Positions 1 to 8,955 of a stretch of DNA of 55,787 nucleotides are shown piece by piece. The translations under genes were made by a program, and so were the position numbers. The DNA comes from Bacillota bacterium (lineage in GTDB: Bacteria; Bacillota; Bacilli; Bacillales; Cytobacillaceae): contig JAUZPL010000023.1 of NCBI GenBank assembly GCA_030705955.1, forward strand, positions 1 to 55,787, given 5' to 3'. How positions within the stretch are numbered: position 1 is the stretch's first letter; each line of letters begins with the position of its first letter. Under the pieces are notes generated by a model that searched no databases, was not told the DNA's origin, and saw only the letters and a list, made by a program, of their open reading frames with translations.

Positions 1-58
1 GCGACGAGGAGGCTCCCGTTCCGCCCGCGGAAAGCGAGCGTCTGGAGCGGAAATCAAC
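1..58. repeat. GC-rich dispersed repeat, cut by window edge
   Basis: The first 58 bases are much richer in G+C than the rest of the window and contain AAAGCGAGCG and CTGGAGCGGAAATCAAC. From memory, blocks ending in the GGAGCGGAAATCAAC phrase recur between genes in many Bacillaceae genomes, but no second copy is in this window. No reading frame is convincing. The element is incomplete at the left edge. Confidence 0.5.
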
Positions 59-94
59 TTGCCCGTTTATGAAGTTTTGCCTTTTTTGTCCAAA

Positions 95-138
95 ATAAAA
101 AAGATTGCCGAGAAAAAATACCCCTTTCTCGACAATCT
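95..138 (-). terminator. Terminator of the sulP-arsR transcript
   Basis: Arms at 102-115 and 125-138 pair with one mismatch. On the minus strand the hairpin is followed by a T run (the A tract at 95-101), so it ends the leftward transcript. Confidence 0.75.
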
Positions 139-140
139 GA

Positions 141-162
141 AGCAGATTTCATCTGCTTTTTC
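141..162 (+). terminator. Small hairpin with T run, rightward
   Basis: AGCAGAT (141-147) pairs with ATCTGCT (151-157) and is followed by T on the plus strand. It could end a gene lying left of the window. Together with the neighbouring minus-strand hairpin it would give back-to-back termination. Confidence 0.5.
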
Positions 163-173
163 ATCATGTACTA

Positions 174-512
174 TTATGTTTCATCCTGAACATCATTCAG
201 TTTATCCAGGATCGTAATGGTATCAACAAGGTGATTATTAAAAATTTGCCGGGTGACAGCTAATAATTCAATGATCATTGGATCTTTTAAAGAATAAACG
301 ACGCGAGTTCCCTCTTTTTTCCCTGAGACAATATTCTTTGCTCTCAATATCGTTAACTGCTGGGAAACAGCTGAACCTTCACTTCCAATAAGAGTTTGAA
401 TTTCATTTACGTTCTTTTCTCCGTCTACTAGTAACTCTAAAATTCGAATTCTTAAAGGGTGTGATAGTGCTTTAAAAAATTCTGCTTTAAATTGTTGCAT
501 TTCTAGATTCAA
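174..512 (-). CDS. ArsR/SmtB-family winged-helix regulator
   Basis: 112-residue DNA-binding repressor of the ArsR family. The N-terminal half carries FKALSHPLRIRILELL, then the recognition helix around GSAVSQQLTILRAKNIV, then the wing (GTRVVYSL). The protein has no cysteine at all, so the classic ELCVCD metal site and the two-Cys sulfide/persulfide sensor type are both excluded. The start is TTG at 512, seven to eight bases after GGAGG; the internal ATG at 500 is too far from it. The gene begins 21 bases after the SulP permease stop on the same strand, so it is probably co-transcribed and may control that permease. The inducer cannot be told. Confidence 0.85.
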   Translation of the reverse strand: MNLEMQQFKAEFFKALSHPLRIRILELLVDGEKNVNEIQTLIGSEGSAVSQQLTILRAKNIVSGKKEGTRVVYSLKDPMIIELLAVTRQIFNNHLVDTITILDKLNDVQDET

Positions 513-533
513 ATTCTAATCCTCCTATTTTTC

Positions 534-2282
534 TTAGTACGTAGGAGAGAGCTTCCGCTTTGCTTCAATACTTTCAATTTCTGTGGAAAGTTTTCCACAT
601 TCTTTAAATGCAAAATGCTTACAACCCTGACATTGTTTGTGATCAATCTGTCCAAGGGCAAAATCGATAGCTTCTCCTGTATGTTCAAAAAAGTGTTTCG
701 CACCGATGGTTTCGTATAGACCAGTTTTTTTTAGAACATTTTCCGGTTGGGTGTTAATTCCCGATATAATTACTATACCACTTTTTGAAAAATGTTTAAC
801 TATACTTGCTAGGTTTGCCTCGCCAGTAGTATCCATGAACGGGACCTTACTCATCCGTAGTAAAAGGATTTTAGGACGGTAGTTAATAGTACTCATAATT
901 GTTTGTTCAAATGTCTGAGCAGCACCAAAAAATAAGGCACCCTCTACATTAAAAATACTAATTTGAGGACAATCGTGAGTATCTGTTACCATTTGGTTAT
1001 CCACTTTTTTATTACGCTGGTTTGGGTTAGGCAGTACCTTTTCCGTAAGTGTTACATCACTCATTCGTTTTGCAAAAATGATTGCAGACATTACTAAACC
1101 TACTTCAACAGCAGTTGTCAAATCCACAAATACAGTCAAAATAAAAGTGGTTAAAAGGGTAAGTGAATCTGGTGTTTTTGTTTTTAAAATAAAGGCAAAG
1201 ACTTTTCTCTCACTCATATTCCAGGCCACTACCATTAAGATTGGTGCCATGCTTGCCAAAGGTATATAAGATGCATACGGTGCAAAAAACAATAAAACTA
1301 AGAAAACTACAATTGCATGAAAGACACCAGAAAGTGGAGAAATAGCACCATTTTTTATATTTGTTGCCGTACGGGCAATTGCCCCTGTCGCTGGAATTCC
1401 CCCAAATAATGGTGTGATCATATTGGCAATTCCTTGCCCTATTAATTCTTTATTACTACTATGTCTGCTGTTAGTCATTCCATCTGCCACAACTGCTGAC
1501 AATAATGATTCAATGCCCCCTAACATCGCAATAACAAAAGCAGGTCTTAAAAGTTTTTCAATTTGACTCAAATTCACTTGGGGAATATGAAAATGAGGAA
1601 TTGAATTTGGAATTTGTCCATAGCTTGTTCCAATTGTAGCAACATGGGTAGGATAAAAAATAGTTGCTATAACTGATGACAATACTAAGCCAATTAATGG
1701 TCCAGGAACTTTAGGTGCTAATTTTGGAGTATAAATCATCGTAATAAGGCAAATCACAGCTGTCAATATACTGAAAAGATTAATTGTCCCTATATGTATA
1801 TATAATTCTTTTAAGTTAAGAAAAAATTCTTCATGTTTTTTAATACCAGTGAGTCCTAGGAAGCTAGCAATTTGCCCTTCAAATATGGTTACCGCAATTC
1901 CAGCAGTAAATCCAATTGTCACTGGTCTTGGAATAAATTTAATTAATGATCCGAGTCTTAAAATACCCATTAATAAAAGAATAATGCCAGCTAAAAATCC
2001 AGCTATTAAAAGATTACTATAGCCGTAGGTCATAACAATCCCAAATAAGATAGGAATAAATGCACCGGTCGGGCCACCGATTTGATATTTTGATCCACCA
2101 AATAAGGAAATGCATATCCCTGCAACAATAGTGGTATATATACCATATTCAGGCTTTACCCCCGAAGCAATGGCAAAAGCCATACCGAGTGGAATGGCAA
2201 TAACCCCTACGATTAACCCAGAGATGAGATCCTTTGGTACGTTGTTTAATGAATAATGCTTAAACCTTTTGTCGTAAATCAT
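534..2282 (-). CDS. SulP-family anion permease with STAS domain
   Basis: 582-residue membrane transporter of the SulP (SLC26) family, which moves sulfate, bicarbonate or related anions. The N-terminal 420 residues are hydrophobic segments containing the family phrases IPLGMAFAIASGVKPEYG and GGSKYQIGGPTGAF. The C-terminal part is a STAS domain with FMDTTG. Past STAS lies an unusual tail with three cysteines, CxxC (551, 554) and C562, which could bind metal or form disulfides. It is the first gene of a two-gene unit with the downstream ArsR-type regulator. The start is ATG after AAGGG. The substrate is not decidable: sulfate and bicarbonate are both possible. Confidence 0.9.
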   Translation of the reverse strand: MIYDKRFKHYSLNNVPKDLISGLIVGVIAIPLGMAFAIASGVKPEYGIYTTIVAGICISLFGGSKYQIGGPTGAFIPILFGIVMTYGYSNLLIAGFLAGIILLLMGILRLGSLIKFIPRPVTIGFTAGIAVTIFEGQIASFLGLTGIKKHEEFFLNLKELYIHIGTINLFSILTAVICLITMIYTPKLAPKVPGPLIGLVLSSVIATIFYPTHVATIGTSYGQIPNSIPHFHIPQVNLSQIEKLLRPAFVIAMLGGIESLLSAVVADGMTNSRHSSNKELIGQGIANMITPLFGGIPATGAIARTATNIKNGAISPLSGVFHAIVVFLVLLFFAPYASYIPLASMAPILMVVAWNMSERKVFAFILKTKTPDSLTLLTTFILTVFVDLTTAVEVGLVMSAIIFAKRMSDVTLTEKVLPNPNQRNKKVDNQMVTDTHDCPQISIFNVEGALFFGAAQTFEQTIMSTINYRPKILLLRMSKVPFMDTTGEANLASIVKHFSKSGIVIISGINTQPENVLKKTGLYETIGAKHFFEHTGEAIDFALGQIDHKQCQGCKHFAFKECGKLSTEIESIEAKRKLSPTY

Positions 2283-2418
2283 AACAACCCTTCTTAATTT
2301 TAGTTTTTTAATATCTGATTATTTGAATATATAGGAGTTTATAAATCAAATCAAGAGGTTTTTTAAAAGTTTATGTTGTAAACCCTTTCATCGAACACAT
2401 TCAAAAGAAAATATTCAT

Positions 2419-2557
2419 ATTAGAAAAACTTGGCGTTCGCCAAGTCCTTAGGTGGCGAATGCCTTAGTTTTTCTTATGCGATTTAAGAGTTGATTTCAAT
2501 AACGGAAGTTTACACGCTTTAGTGCTTTAATAAAGTTAAACTTTCCTATTAGCTAAA
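2419..2557. repeat. 139-bp dispersed intergenic repeat, copy 1
   Basis: It matches 32228-32366 at about 135 of 139 positions by manual alignment, in the same orientation. The first 50 bases form a long imperfect inverted repeat (AGAAAAACT at one end, AGTTTTTCT at the other) that also contains the perfect hairpin CTTGGCG-TT-CGCCAAG. Near the end is the palindrome AAAGTTAAACTTT. There is no reading frame. It sits between sulP and the radical SAM gene. Confidence 0.85.
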
Positions 2558-2627
2558 GAAAACTTGGCTAGCGCAGGCGATTACCTAGTTCCACTTAAGC
2601 GTTCAGAATTTATGGATATAAATTCTG
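2558..2627. repeat. Second related hairpin module next to repeat copy 1
   Basis: Directly after copy 1 come AAAACTTGGCTAGCGC and GGCGATTACCTAGTT, the same AACTTGGC...GGCGA..CCT.AGTT plan as the first hairpin of the 139-bp repeat. They are followed by a perfect 10-bp stem, CAGAATTTAT (2604-2613) with ATAAATTCTG (2618-2627). This extra module is absent beside copy 2. Confidence 0.55.
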
Positions 2628-2635
2628 ATTAGCCC

Positions 2636-2670
2636 AAAAAAGCTGTTGGCAAAAACAATTGCCAACAGCT
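2636..2670 (-). terminator. Terminator of the radical SAM gene
   Basis: AGCTGTTGGC (2641-2650) and GCCAACAGCT (2661-2670) form a perfect 10-bp stem, with a T run on the minus strand. It lies just past the stop of the leftward radical SAM gene. Confidence 0.85.
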
Positions 2671-2674
2671 CATT

Positions 2675-4480
2675 TTAATTTTCAACCTTATTACTTGCTA
2701 CTGATACATCATAGCGGTCAATTTTCCCAAGTTTGCATTTTATCCGTTTTACCAGATCTTTTACTAGTAATTCAAAGCCGATTAATGTTAGTGATGGTAA
2801 ATTTGCAAATAACTTATTTACTTCCCATTTTAATTCGTTTTTACCGCAAATACTGTGCCGATTAATAATTTCAACTTCTTCCTTTATTTTTGCAAGTTCA
2901 CTTTCATGCTCATCACCTGGAAGAAGCATAATTTCATCAATTTTATCTAGAAACTCAACTGACTTTTCAATTTTTTCCTTCACTTCATGATAAACTTCTA
3001 CGTCAATTATAGCATGATCATATTTAAATTGATTGAGTTTTAAAGCAGAATCATATGTTGCCTTCACAATTTCAGCCCTATTCATTTTTGTTGTTTCATA
3101 GCTTAGCATATATTTCCAAGAAGGCTGAAGCATTGCTTTTCGAAAGTCTTCCAAGGAGTGACAGAATTTTTTATAACCATAAAGATCTGGATTTTCAAAT
3201 GCAGGGCTGGCCGGGTCAAGAAATGGAGCTAAAGGAGCAACAAAATAGGATAAACGCGGGTCTTCCCCACATTCTTTGTGTATAATTTCGCAAAATTCAA
3301 TATTTCTTAATGCACTTTCATAATTCTGTCCCGGTATGCCCACCATGAAGAATAAATCAATCTTGGAACAACCATTTTTTAATGCTAGTTTCAATGTTTC
3401 AATAATTTTATCGTTTGAGCACACAAATTTCCCATTTAACCGTCGTAAATCCTCATCCGCAGATTCAAGTGTCAGTTCTATACTATACTTAGGAACAGCT
3501 TTTTGAAGCCTTTTGAAAAATTCATCATCGGCATAATGGAATAATTCAAAAACAATCTCATCTTTCACATTCAATTTTTCTAATCCACATAAGAACTCAT
3601 CCACATAAGCCTTCCCACCCTGACGGATATCATTTAGAAGAAAGATTGGTGCCCTCGTAAAACGTTGAATAAATTCAATGTCCTCTAAAAGCTTTTTAGG
3701 CGATCTCATGAGGATTTTTTTTCGATTACAATTTTGTAAATAGGCATCCTTTGATCCCCCACAAATTAAGCAATTATGCGTGCAGCCCTTCGAGGTAAGG
3801 AGTGCAGTATTAGGATATTGCATCCAACCCTTATAAGGAAGAGGATCTAAAAGATTAAAATATTTAAAGACAGACCCAATAATATACCGGTAGCCAGGTA
3901 TCTCAAATTCATCCAGATTTTCACATACATAGGTCAAATCATTATAATAGTAAGTTCCATTTCGTTTCCATGTTAAATTAGGAATTCCAGCAAAATCTTC
4001 ATTTTTCTTATTTTCCAATCGATTTAACAATAGAAGTACTAATTTCTCTGTTGTATCCCCTCTAACAACAAAATCCACAAAAAAATATTTGATTAATTCT
4101 TTATGAAAATATGTTGAAGATAAACCACCAAACATGACAGGTGTGTTAGGATGATATTTTTTTACTATTTTAGCTAATTCAATACTTCCATGTGCATGCG
4201 GGAGCCAATGAAGATCAATACCAAACGCTTTTGCTTTTAATTTTCTAATTTTCTTTTCGACATCAAATTTCGGATTTAAAAGCATACGATTTGCTATATT
4301 AATAATTTTTACCTTTAATCCATACCGTTCAAGATAATCTCCAATACTTGTTAAGCCGATTGGATACATTTCAAAAACGGGTGATGAAGGAACCACATCA
4401 CTAATAGGACCAGTAAACAGCATTTCTTTCCGAAAATCATAAACGGTAGGTGGGTGCAGAAGAACTAGGTCGTATATCAA
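2675..4480 (-). CDS. B12-binding-domain radical SAM protein
   Basis: 601 residues. The N-terminal 140 residues look like a cobalamin-binding Rossmann domain (LHPPTVYDF, IGLTSIGDYL, GIDLHWLPHAHG, then MFGGLSSTYF). The radical SAM [4Fe-4S] site is CTHNCLIC at C233, C237 and C240. The C-terminal 200 residues are helical and unassigned. Such enzymes do radical methylations or rearrangements with S-adenosylmethionine and cobalamin, but the substrate is unknown and no neighbour reveals it. The start is TTG at 4480, five bases after AAGGTG. It is a single-gene unit with its own terminator; the gene upstream runs the other way from a separate promoter. Confidence 0.85.
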   Translation of the reverse strand: MIYDLVLLHPPTVYDFRKEMLFTGPISDVVPSSPVFEMYPIGLTSIGDYLERYGLKVKIINIANRMLLNPKFDVEKKIRKLKAKAFGIDLHWLPHAHGSIELAKIVKKYHPNTPVMFGGLSSTYFHKELIKYFFVDFVVRGDTTEKLVLLLLNRLENKKNEDFAGIPNLTWKRNGTYYYNDLTYVCENLDEFEIPGYRYIIGSVFKYFNLLDPLPYKGWMQYPNTALLTSKGCTHNCLICGGSKDAYLQNCNRKKILMRSPKKLLEDIEFIQRFTRAPIFLLNDIRQGGKAYVDEFLCGLEKLNVKDEIVFELFHYADDEFFKRLQKAVPKYSIELTLESADEDLRRLNGKFVCSNDKIIETLKLALKNGCSKIDLFFMVGIPGQNYESALRNIEFCEIIHKECGEDPRLSYFVAPLAPFLDPASPAFENPDLYGYKKFCHSLEDFRKAMLQPSWKYMLSYETTKMNRAEIVKATYDSALKLNQFKYDHAIIDVEVYHEVKEKIEKSVEFLDKIDEIMLLPGDEHESELAKIKEEVEIINRHSICGKNELKWEVNKLFANLPSLTLIGFELLVKDLVKRIKCKLGKIDRYDVSVASNKVEN

Positions 4481-4594
4481 TCAATCACCTTCTAGATTTT
4501 GTCTTTCTATATTTTATTTCTTTACTTCTCCATCATTGTTGGATGAATTTTACAAAAAGGTTATATTTTAAGGCACATATTGTGTCATCATAGC

Positions 4595-4623
4595 TTGTCA
4601 CTTTTAAAAATACATGTTATATT
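4595..4623 (+). promoter_or_regulatory. Sigma-A promoter of the leader RNA
   Basis: TTGTCA (4595-4600), a 17-base spacer, and TATATT (4618-4623). It lies about 30 bases before a strongly folded RNA that ends in a terminator. Confidence 0.7.
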
Positions 4624-4629
4624 TAACAA

Positions 4630-4748
4630 GCGATGAGCTGAATTGTGTAAGTCGAGAAACATTCCTAATTGGAACACACGATGTGGCGTGTGGTTTCTCG
4701 CCTCAATATTTGCAGGAGACGTCTGTATAACAGACGTCTCTTTTTATT
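4630..4748 (+). ncRNA. Structured leader RNA with terminator, class unknown
   Basis: A compact three-way junction follows the promoter. P1 is CGAGAAAC (4653-4660) with GTTTCTCG (4693-4700). P2 is TTCC (4662-4665) with GGAA (4671-4674). P3 is CACACG (4675-4680) with CGTGTG (4687-4692). Only A4661 is left unpaired in the junction. A perfect terminator follows: GAGACGTCTG (4716-4725), CAGACGTCTC (4731-4740), then T5. The AIM24-family gene starts 85 bases later. It could be a riboswitch-type attenuator or a free small RNA. I could not match it to a riboswitch class I know. Confidence 0.6.
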
Positions 4749-4832
4749 CATTTTCAGTTTCCGATTGTCTCATTGAATGTCTTTCTTTTAAAATAAGAAT
4801 ATATATACTTATATTTATAAGGAGGGGTTACC

Positions 4833-5621
4833 TTGAACAATCATGAAATTGATTTTAAAATTCATGGCGATGATATGCAGTTTGTTGAAGTTGAGTTAGA
4901 TCCAAATGAAACCGTAGTGGCGGAAGCTGGCGGGTTTATGATGATGGATGATGATATATATATGGAGACCATTTTTGGTGATGCCTCCAGGGGAAATAGC
5001 GGACTAATGGGGAAATTATTCAGTGCTGGAAAACGAATTCTTACTGGTGAAAGTTTATTCATGACTACCTTTACCAATCAAGGCCATGGAAAAAAACGAG
5101 TTTCCTTTGCTGCGCCATACCCAGGAAAAATTATTCCAATGGATTTAAGCGAATTAGGTGGCAAAATTATTTGTCAAAAGGATGCATTTCTTGCTGCTGC
5201 TAAAGGAGTATCAATTGGCATCGAATTTCAGCGCAAGCTTGGAACAGGTTTCTTTGGCGGTGAAGGCTTTATCATGCAAAAGCTTGAGGGAGATGGAATG
5301 ACTTTTGTGCATGCCGGAGGAACAATCACGAAAAAAGAACTTCTTCCAGGACAAAAACTTCGAGTCGATACTGGCTGTTTAGTAGCAATGACAGGCAATG
5401 TTGGCTATGATATTGAATTTGTTAAAGGGGTTAAAACAGCTCTTTTCGGAGGAGAAGGATTATTTTTTGCAACCTTAAGAGGACCTGGCACTGTTTGGAT
5501 CCAGTCCCTACCATTTAGCCGTTTAGCCAGCCGTGTTTTCGCCGCAGCACCCCAGAATGGGGGCTCAAAGGATGAAGGCAGCATTGCAAGGGGCTTGTTT
5601 GATTTATTTAGTGGTGATTGA
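4833..5621 (+). CDS. AIM24 / TIGR00266 family protein
   Basis: 262-residue soluble protein of the AIM24 family, a beta-rich fold named after a yeast mitochondrial protein; bacterial members have no firmly set role. Family features are the early acidic stretch ([11 protein letters not shown]), [21 protein letters not shown], the Gly-rich [19 protein letters not shown] and the end [18 protein letters not shown]. The start is TTG after AAGGAGGGG. It is a single-gene unit followed by a bidirectional terminator. The only regulatory hint is the structured RNA and terminator upstream. The family call is firm; the cellular function is unknown. Confidence 0.85.
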   Translation: MNNHEIDFKIHGDDMQFVEVELDPNETVVAEAGGFMMMDDDIYMETIFGDASRGNSGLMGKLFSAGKRILTGESLFMTTFTNQGHGKKRVSFAAPYPGKIIPMDLSELGGKIICQKDAFLAAAKGVSIGIEFQRKLGTGFFGGEGFIMQKLEGDGMTFVHAGGTITKKELLPGQKLRVDTGCLVAMTGNVGYDIEFVKGVKTALFGGEGLFFATLRGPGTVWIQSLPFSRLASRVFAAAPQNGGSKDEGSIARGLFDLFSGD

Positions 5622-5653
5622 AAAAACAGCTAGACTTTTGTCTAGCTGTTTTG
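5622..5653. terminator. Bidirectional terminator between convergent genes
   Basis: ACAGCTAGAC (5626-5635) and GTCTAGCTGT (5640-5649) form a perfect stem with A and T runs on both sides. It serves the AIM24 gene on plus and the DUF3900-like gene on minus. Confidence 0.85.
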
Positions 5654-5665
5654 TTTATAGATAAA

Positions 5666-6724
5666 TTACTTTCGCTTAATTTTATCAATTACCTGCTCTA
5701 GATCATCAGGACGTAAAAATTCTATAGGCGAAAAACCTTTTTCAAAAATAACTGAATCTGCTTCCACCATAAGAAGATATTTTCCATTCACCTTAGCTAG
5801 ATGGACTTTATCTCCAAAATCAGATAAGAGCCCATTAACTTGTACATGGTCTAATTTCATTTTTAATTCAAGGTCAGGTGTCTGTTCAATAAGTTGGGCA
5901 GCTGCCTCCACTACTTGCTCTGTATTAAAGCGCTCCTGTAGTTCTCGCTTTTCACTTGCTGCCCAAATTTCCATCGCATTTTCTAATTGTTCTCGTTCTT
6001 CACTTTCAGGTTCAAATGCTTCTTCTATATGCCCCATTACCATTTCAAATACTTGAGACTTCACAATTTCAGGCATTGACTCTCCATATTCTACATATTT
6101 CAAGAAATCTTCAAAATAATTAGCATGTGATGACTGATTAATTTTCAATTCACGTTCCTCTAAAATCCCTTCTTCCGGCATATAGGGATATTGAATTGAC
6201 TTCATATTTTTTGTGGTAATCGCTCTTTCAACATGACGTATAAGGGTTGACTCATCCGAAATTGATGCCACTTTTGGTTCAAAATCACATTTTAAAATAA
6301 AGACAAAAGGATCGTCTACATACCGTGTGAGCTTTGCTGTAGCCACAAGGAAAACACCGCCACGAACTGCTGGTGTATTCATATAGGCATTTACAAATGT
6401 TTCACTTTCCTTTAAAAAAGCATCTTTTGTTGTGGAAAAACGAGCCCGATTAAATAGATTAAAATTTGGATTGGAGGTTAATTCATGACCATCCTCTACA
6501 ACAAAATAACCAACCTTTGTTGGAACAGCTTCAGTCTTAGGATGGCGTTCTACCTTTCTTTTAGAAATCTTCATTAACTCGCCATCCAAAAATTCCTTTA
6601 AGGAACTATCTTCATATTCCTGTCCATCCAATGTTTGAAAATGTTTATATGTTTTAGTTACATGCTCCCCTTTCCCATCAACCTGTATGACAAAGAAGGA
6701 TAAAAATTGTATTTGAAAATCCAT
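5666..6724 (-). CDS. DUF3900-like protein
   Basis: 352-residue soluble protein that I recognise as probably the Bacillus DUF3900 family, of unknown function. It has no signal peptide or membrane segment. Visible features are an N-terminal beta-rich part (FQIQFLSFFVIQV), a central FILKCDFEPKVASI strand region and an acidic helical stretch (EEAFEPESEEREQLENA). The overall plan is reminiscent of nucleoid-associated YejK/NdpA proteins, but that is a resemblance only. The start is ATG at 6724, five bases after AGGTGA; the GTG nine bases upstream lacks a suitable site. It is a single gene ending in the shared terminator. Confidence 0.65.
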   Translation of the reverse strand: MDFQIQFLSFFVIQVDGKGEHVTKTYKHFQTLDGQEYEDSSLKEFLDGELMKISKRKVERHPKTEAVPTKVGYFVVEDGHELTSNPNFNLFNRARFSTTKDAFLKESETFVNAYMNTPAVRGGVFLVATAKLTRYVDDPFVFILKCDFEPKVASISDESTLIRHVERAITTKNMKSIQYPYMPEEGILEERELKINQSSHANYFEDFLKYVEYGESMPEIVKSQVFEMVMGHIEEAFEPESEEREQLENAMEIWAASEKRELQERFNTEQVVEAAAQLIEQTPDLELKMKLDHVQVNGLLSDFGDKVHLAKVNGKYLLMVEADSVIFEKGFSPIEFLRPDDLEQVIDKIKRK

Positions 6725-6801
6725 TAAATTCACCTAATTTCTTAAAATCACTTTTTCAAGTATATGAAAGTGATGGATTTTCGTCAATTTACCATTTTCG
6801 A

Positions 6802-8250
6802 TTAAAGAGAACATTTTTTTAATTCATCATATACCTGCTGTCTTTCTAAATTGAAAGACTGCCATGAATGAACCTCAGTTAATGTTTCTTTTTTACGTTC
6901 CTGTAAAATTTCTTTCAATCCTTTCACATTTTGATTTTTATGATAGAGATCAATCAAACTTAATACTCCAGTATAAGACAAGCTATTCATATATTGAAGA
7001 TCGATTTTCCCAGTTTGTTCATAGCGAACCATATTCTCTTTTACAACAACACGATCTAAATCAACTACATTAATTAAAGTATAATAAATAATCGCCGTGA
7101 TGAAGTAAAAGTGAAATAGAGAAAGCTTTTCTAGCCATATTTTTATAAATGTGTACGCAAAAATAAGAGCAAGAAAAAGCATAAATGAATGTACCAATAC
7201 TCTTATAAATGTAAACCCGTATGCTTCTTCATACATGAACAATCGAAGGAAAGCAGAATATAGCATGACCCCACTCAAAATAATAAGAAGGGAAAGAATA
7301 AACTGGGTAAACCTTTTTAAAGCATATCGAACAAAGTATAAAACTGTATTTACTACTGAAATGTTAAGGACAGTAACAAATAAAAGTTCAAAAAAACCTC
7401 TTCGGGCATACTGAGCATAGGTAAAACTCCCTGCCAATGACCCGCTAAAAAAATATTTAAATTGAACGATAGTAAACAATAAATATACACTATTTAAAAG
7501 AATAAGAACGGTTAATGCAACGATACCATCCATTTGATATCGCAGCTTTTTTTGTCCAAGCTGAGAAACTGACATATTTTTTGTAATAAGGGCCTGTAAA
7601 AAGCCAAAGAAAACAAAAGTATATATAAGGATTATAAAAAAGCGAATCAAATTTTCTGAGTAAATATGATTGATCCACTTTGGTAAATCGCCAATTAATT
7701 GTGCAAATTGCGAATCTGCTGAGATTAGAAGAGTTAAAACAATGATCAAAATTGGAAGCGATATTAAGATTCCTATTATTATCTTTTTTAGCACCTTAAA
7801 TTTGTTTTCATTCGTCCCTTTCTTTAGAAACTTGATGCATGTTCCTATAAAGGTAACATTATACTTTACAGCTTCAAAGATTTTTGAATAGGCATATATA
7901 ATAAATTTTGGCGTGTACCAATCCATACGTTTAGGTCCAGTTACTAATAAAAGATGAAATATCATTAAACTAGGAATAACCAAAATATTTAACATATAAA
8001 AAAATATGTTATCACAAAGAAAAAAGCTTGCTGATAGGAGCCAAATACAAATCATTAATAAATAACCAATTCGTTGATAAGAAAAAGGAAAACGTCGAAA
8101 CCTCAAAAAAAAGACTGAATAGAAGATTAATACAAAAACAATATACGAAATCCCAACCATCCCATAAAAAAAAGATTCCTCTGCAATAATCCCTAGTCCT
8201 AAACAAATAAACCAAAATAAAATCTCTGATTTACCAATTCTTTTTTCCAT
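6802..8250 (-). CDS. DUF4153/DUF4173-type polytopic membrane protein
   Basis: 482 residues, almost all hydrophobic helices (about 11-12 membrane segments), with a short cytoplasmic tail. The phrase YARRGFFELLFVTVLN is the signature I associate with DUF4153/DUF4173 proteins, whose role is unknown. The start is ATG at 8250, eight bases after AGGAGG; a longer frame starting upstream has no binding site. It lies 70 bases after a DUF1700 membrane gene and its PadR regulator, with a palindrome in the gap that matches a site at the padR promoter. That suggests a shared membrane or envelope function under PadR control. Confidence 0.75.
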   Translation of the reverse strand: MEKRIGKSEILFWFICLGLGIIAEESFFYGMVGISYIVFVLIFYSVFFLRFRRFPFSYQRIGYLLMICIWLLSASFFLCDNIFFYMLNILVIPSLMIFHLLLVTGPKRMDWYTPKFIIYAYSKIFEAVKYNVTFIGTCIKFLKKGTNENKFKVLKKIIIGILISLPILIIVLTLLISADSQFAQLIGDLPKWINHIYSENLIRFFIILIYTFVFFGFLQALITKNMSVSQLGQKKLRYQMDGIVALTVLILLNSVYLLFTIVQFKYFFSGSLAGSFTYAQYARRGFFELLFVTVLNISVVNTVLYFVRYALKRFTQFILSLLIILSGVMLYSAFLRLFMYEEAYGFTFIRVLVHSFMLFLALIFAYTFIKIWLEKLSLFHFYFITAIIYYTLINVVDLDRVVVKENMVRYEQTGKIDLQYMNSLSYTGVLSLIDLYHKNQNVKGLKEILQERKKETLTEVHSWQSFNLERQQVYDELKKCSL

Positions 8251-8279
8251 AAATATGCCTCCTATACATAATAGTTCTA

Positions 8280-8302
8280 TATACATAGTATTTCTATGTA
8301 TA
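8280..8302. promoter_or_regulatory. Candidate PadR operator upstream of the DUF4153-type gene
   Basis: Perfect inverted repeat TATACATAG (8280-8288), 5 bases, CTATGTATA (8294-8302). On the minus strand the core reads TACATAGAAATACTATGTA, which matches a site at the padR promoter (9312-9331). No T run follows, so it is not a terminator. Confidence 0.6.
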
Positions 8303-8319
8303 TGGTTAAAAAAATTTGC

Positions 8320-8955
8320 TTATACTGATTCCTTTTTTCCCCAACGATACCCAATCCAACTTACTGGATAAAGAATAAGCGTAAAAAGGATACAAGTAAT
8401 TATAAATGTTCTCGATAATAATGGTTCAAACCAGCTATGTGGAATAATATGAAGAACAGTTAAAACCATTAATAACAAATTAGGAATGAGCGAAAATAAA
8501 AATGTTCGTTTTAGGAGAATTTTTCCCTTGTGTCCAAATGCTTTACCAATTTCATAGCCAAGGAGTGCCCAAAAAAATAAATAGATAACAGCAATTAAGG
8601 TCGGAATGGCTGTCAAATGGCTCCAAATCGCAGAAAGCCACTTCCATTGATAAAGATTATGAAACAAAGTTAATAAACTTCCAATAATGAAAAAAATAAT
8701 ATTTAGTAGAATAAAAAGCCATTTCATATTACTTGGGGTAACCGAGAACTCATCTCTCCATATCTTAGCAATTTCACCTGGGCTCCCTACTCGAGAAATG
8801 ATTTGTTCCATTACATGTTTTTCATCATAGAACATTAATTCTAGTATGATTTCATCAATATGGGATTCATACTCCCGAAGAATGGCCTCCTTCTCGGAAT
8901 GATTACCAAGTTCACTAGCAAGTTCATTAAGAAACCTACTCTTCGAGTGGTCCAT
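8320..8955 (-). CDS. DUF1700-type (HAAS) membrane protein
   Basis: 211 residues. The N-terminal 75 residues are a helical cytoplasmic domain of DUF1700/HAAS type ([32 protein letters not shown]), followed by about five membrane helices. Such proteins almost always sit beside a PadR regulator and are thought to be signalling or tuning proteins of the envelope. Here the start overlaps the end of the padR gene by 20 bases, so the two are translationally linked. The exact role is unknown. Confidence 0.8.
   Translation of the reverse strand: MDHSKSRFLNELASELGNHSEKEAILREYESHIDEIILELMFYDEKHVMEQIISRVGSPGEIAKIWRDEFSVTPSNMKWLFILLNIIFFIIGSLLTLFHNLYQWKWLSAIWSHLTAIPTLIAVIYLFFWALLGYEIGKAFGHKGKILLKRTFLFSLIPNLLLMVLTVLHIIPHSWFEPLLSRTFIITCILFTLILYPVSWIGYRWGKKESV

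Noticed and set aside
4630-4700. Hammerhead ribozyme in the leader RNA
   Set aside because: GCGATGA and GAAAC loosely recall the core, but CUGANGA is not matched at two positions and the GAAAC is base-paired in P1.
4643-4846. 67-codon plus-strand frame across the AIM24 leader
   Set aside because: It runs through the three-way junction and terminator, has no ribosome binding site, and overlaps the real AIM24 start. RNA structure explains the region better.
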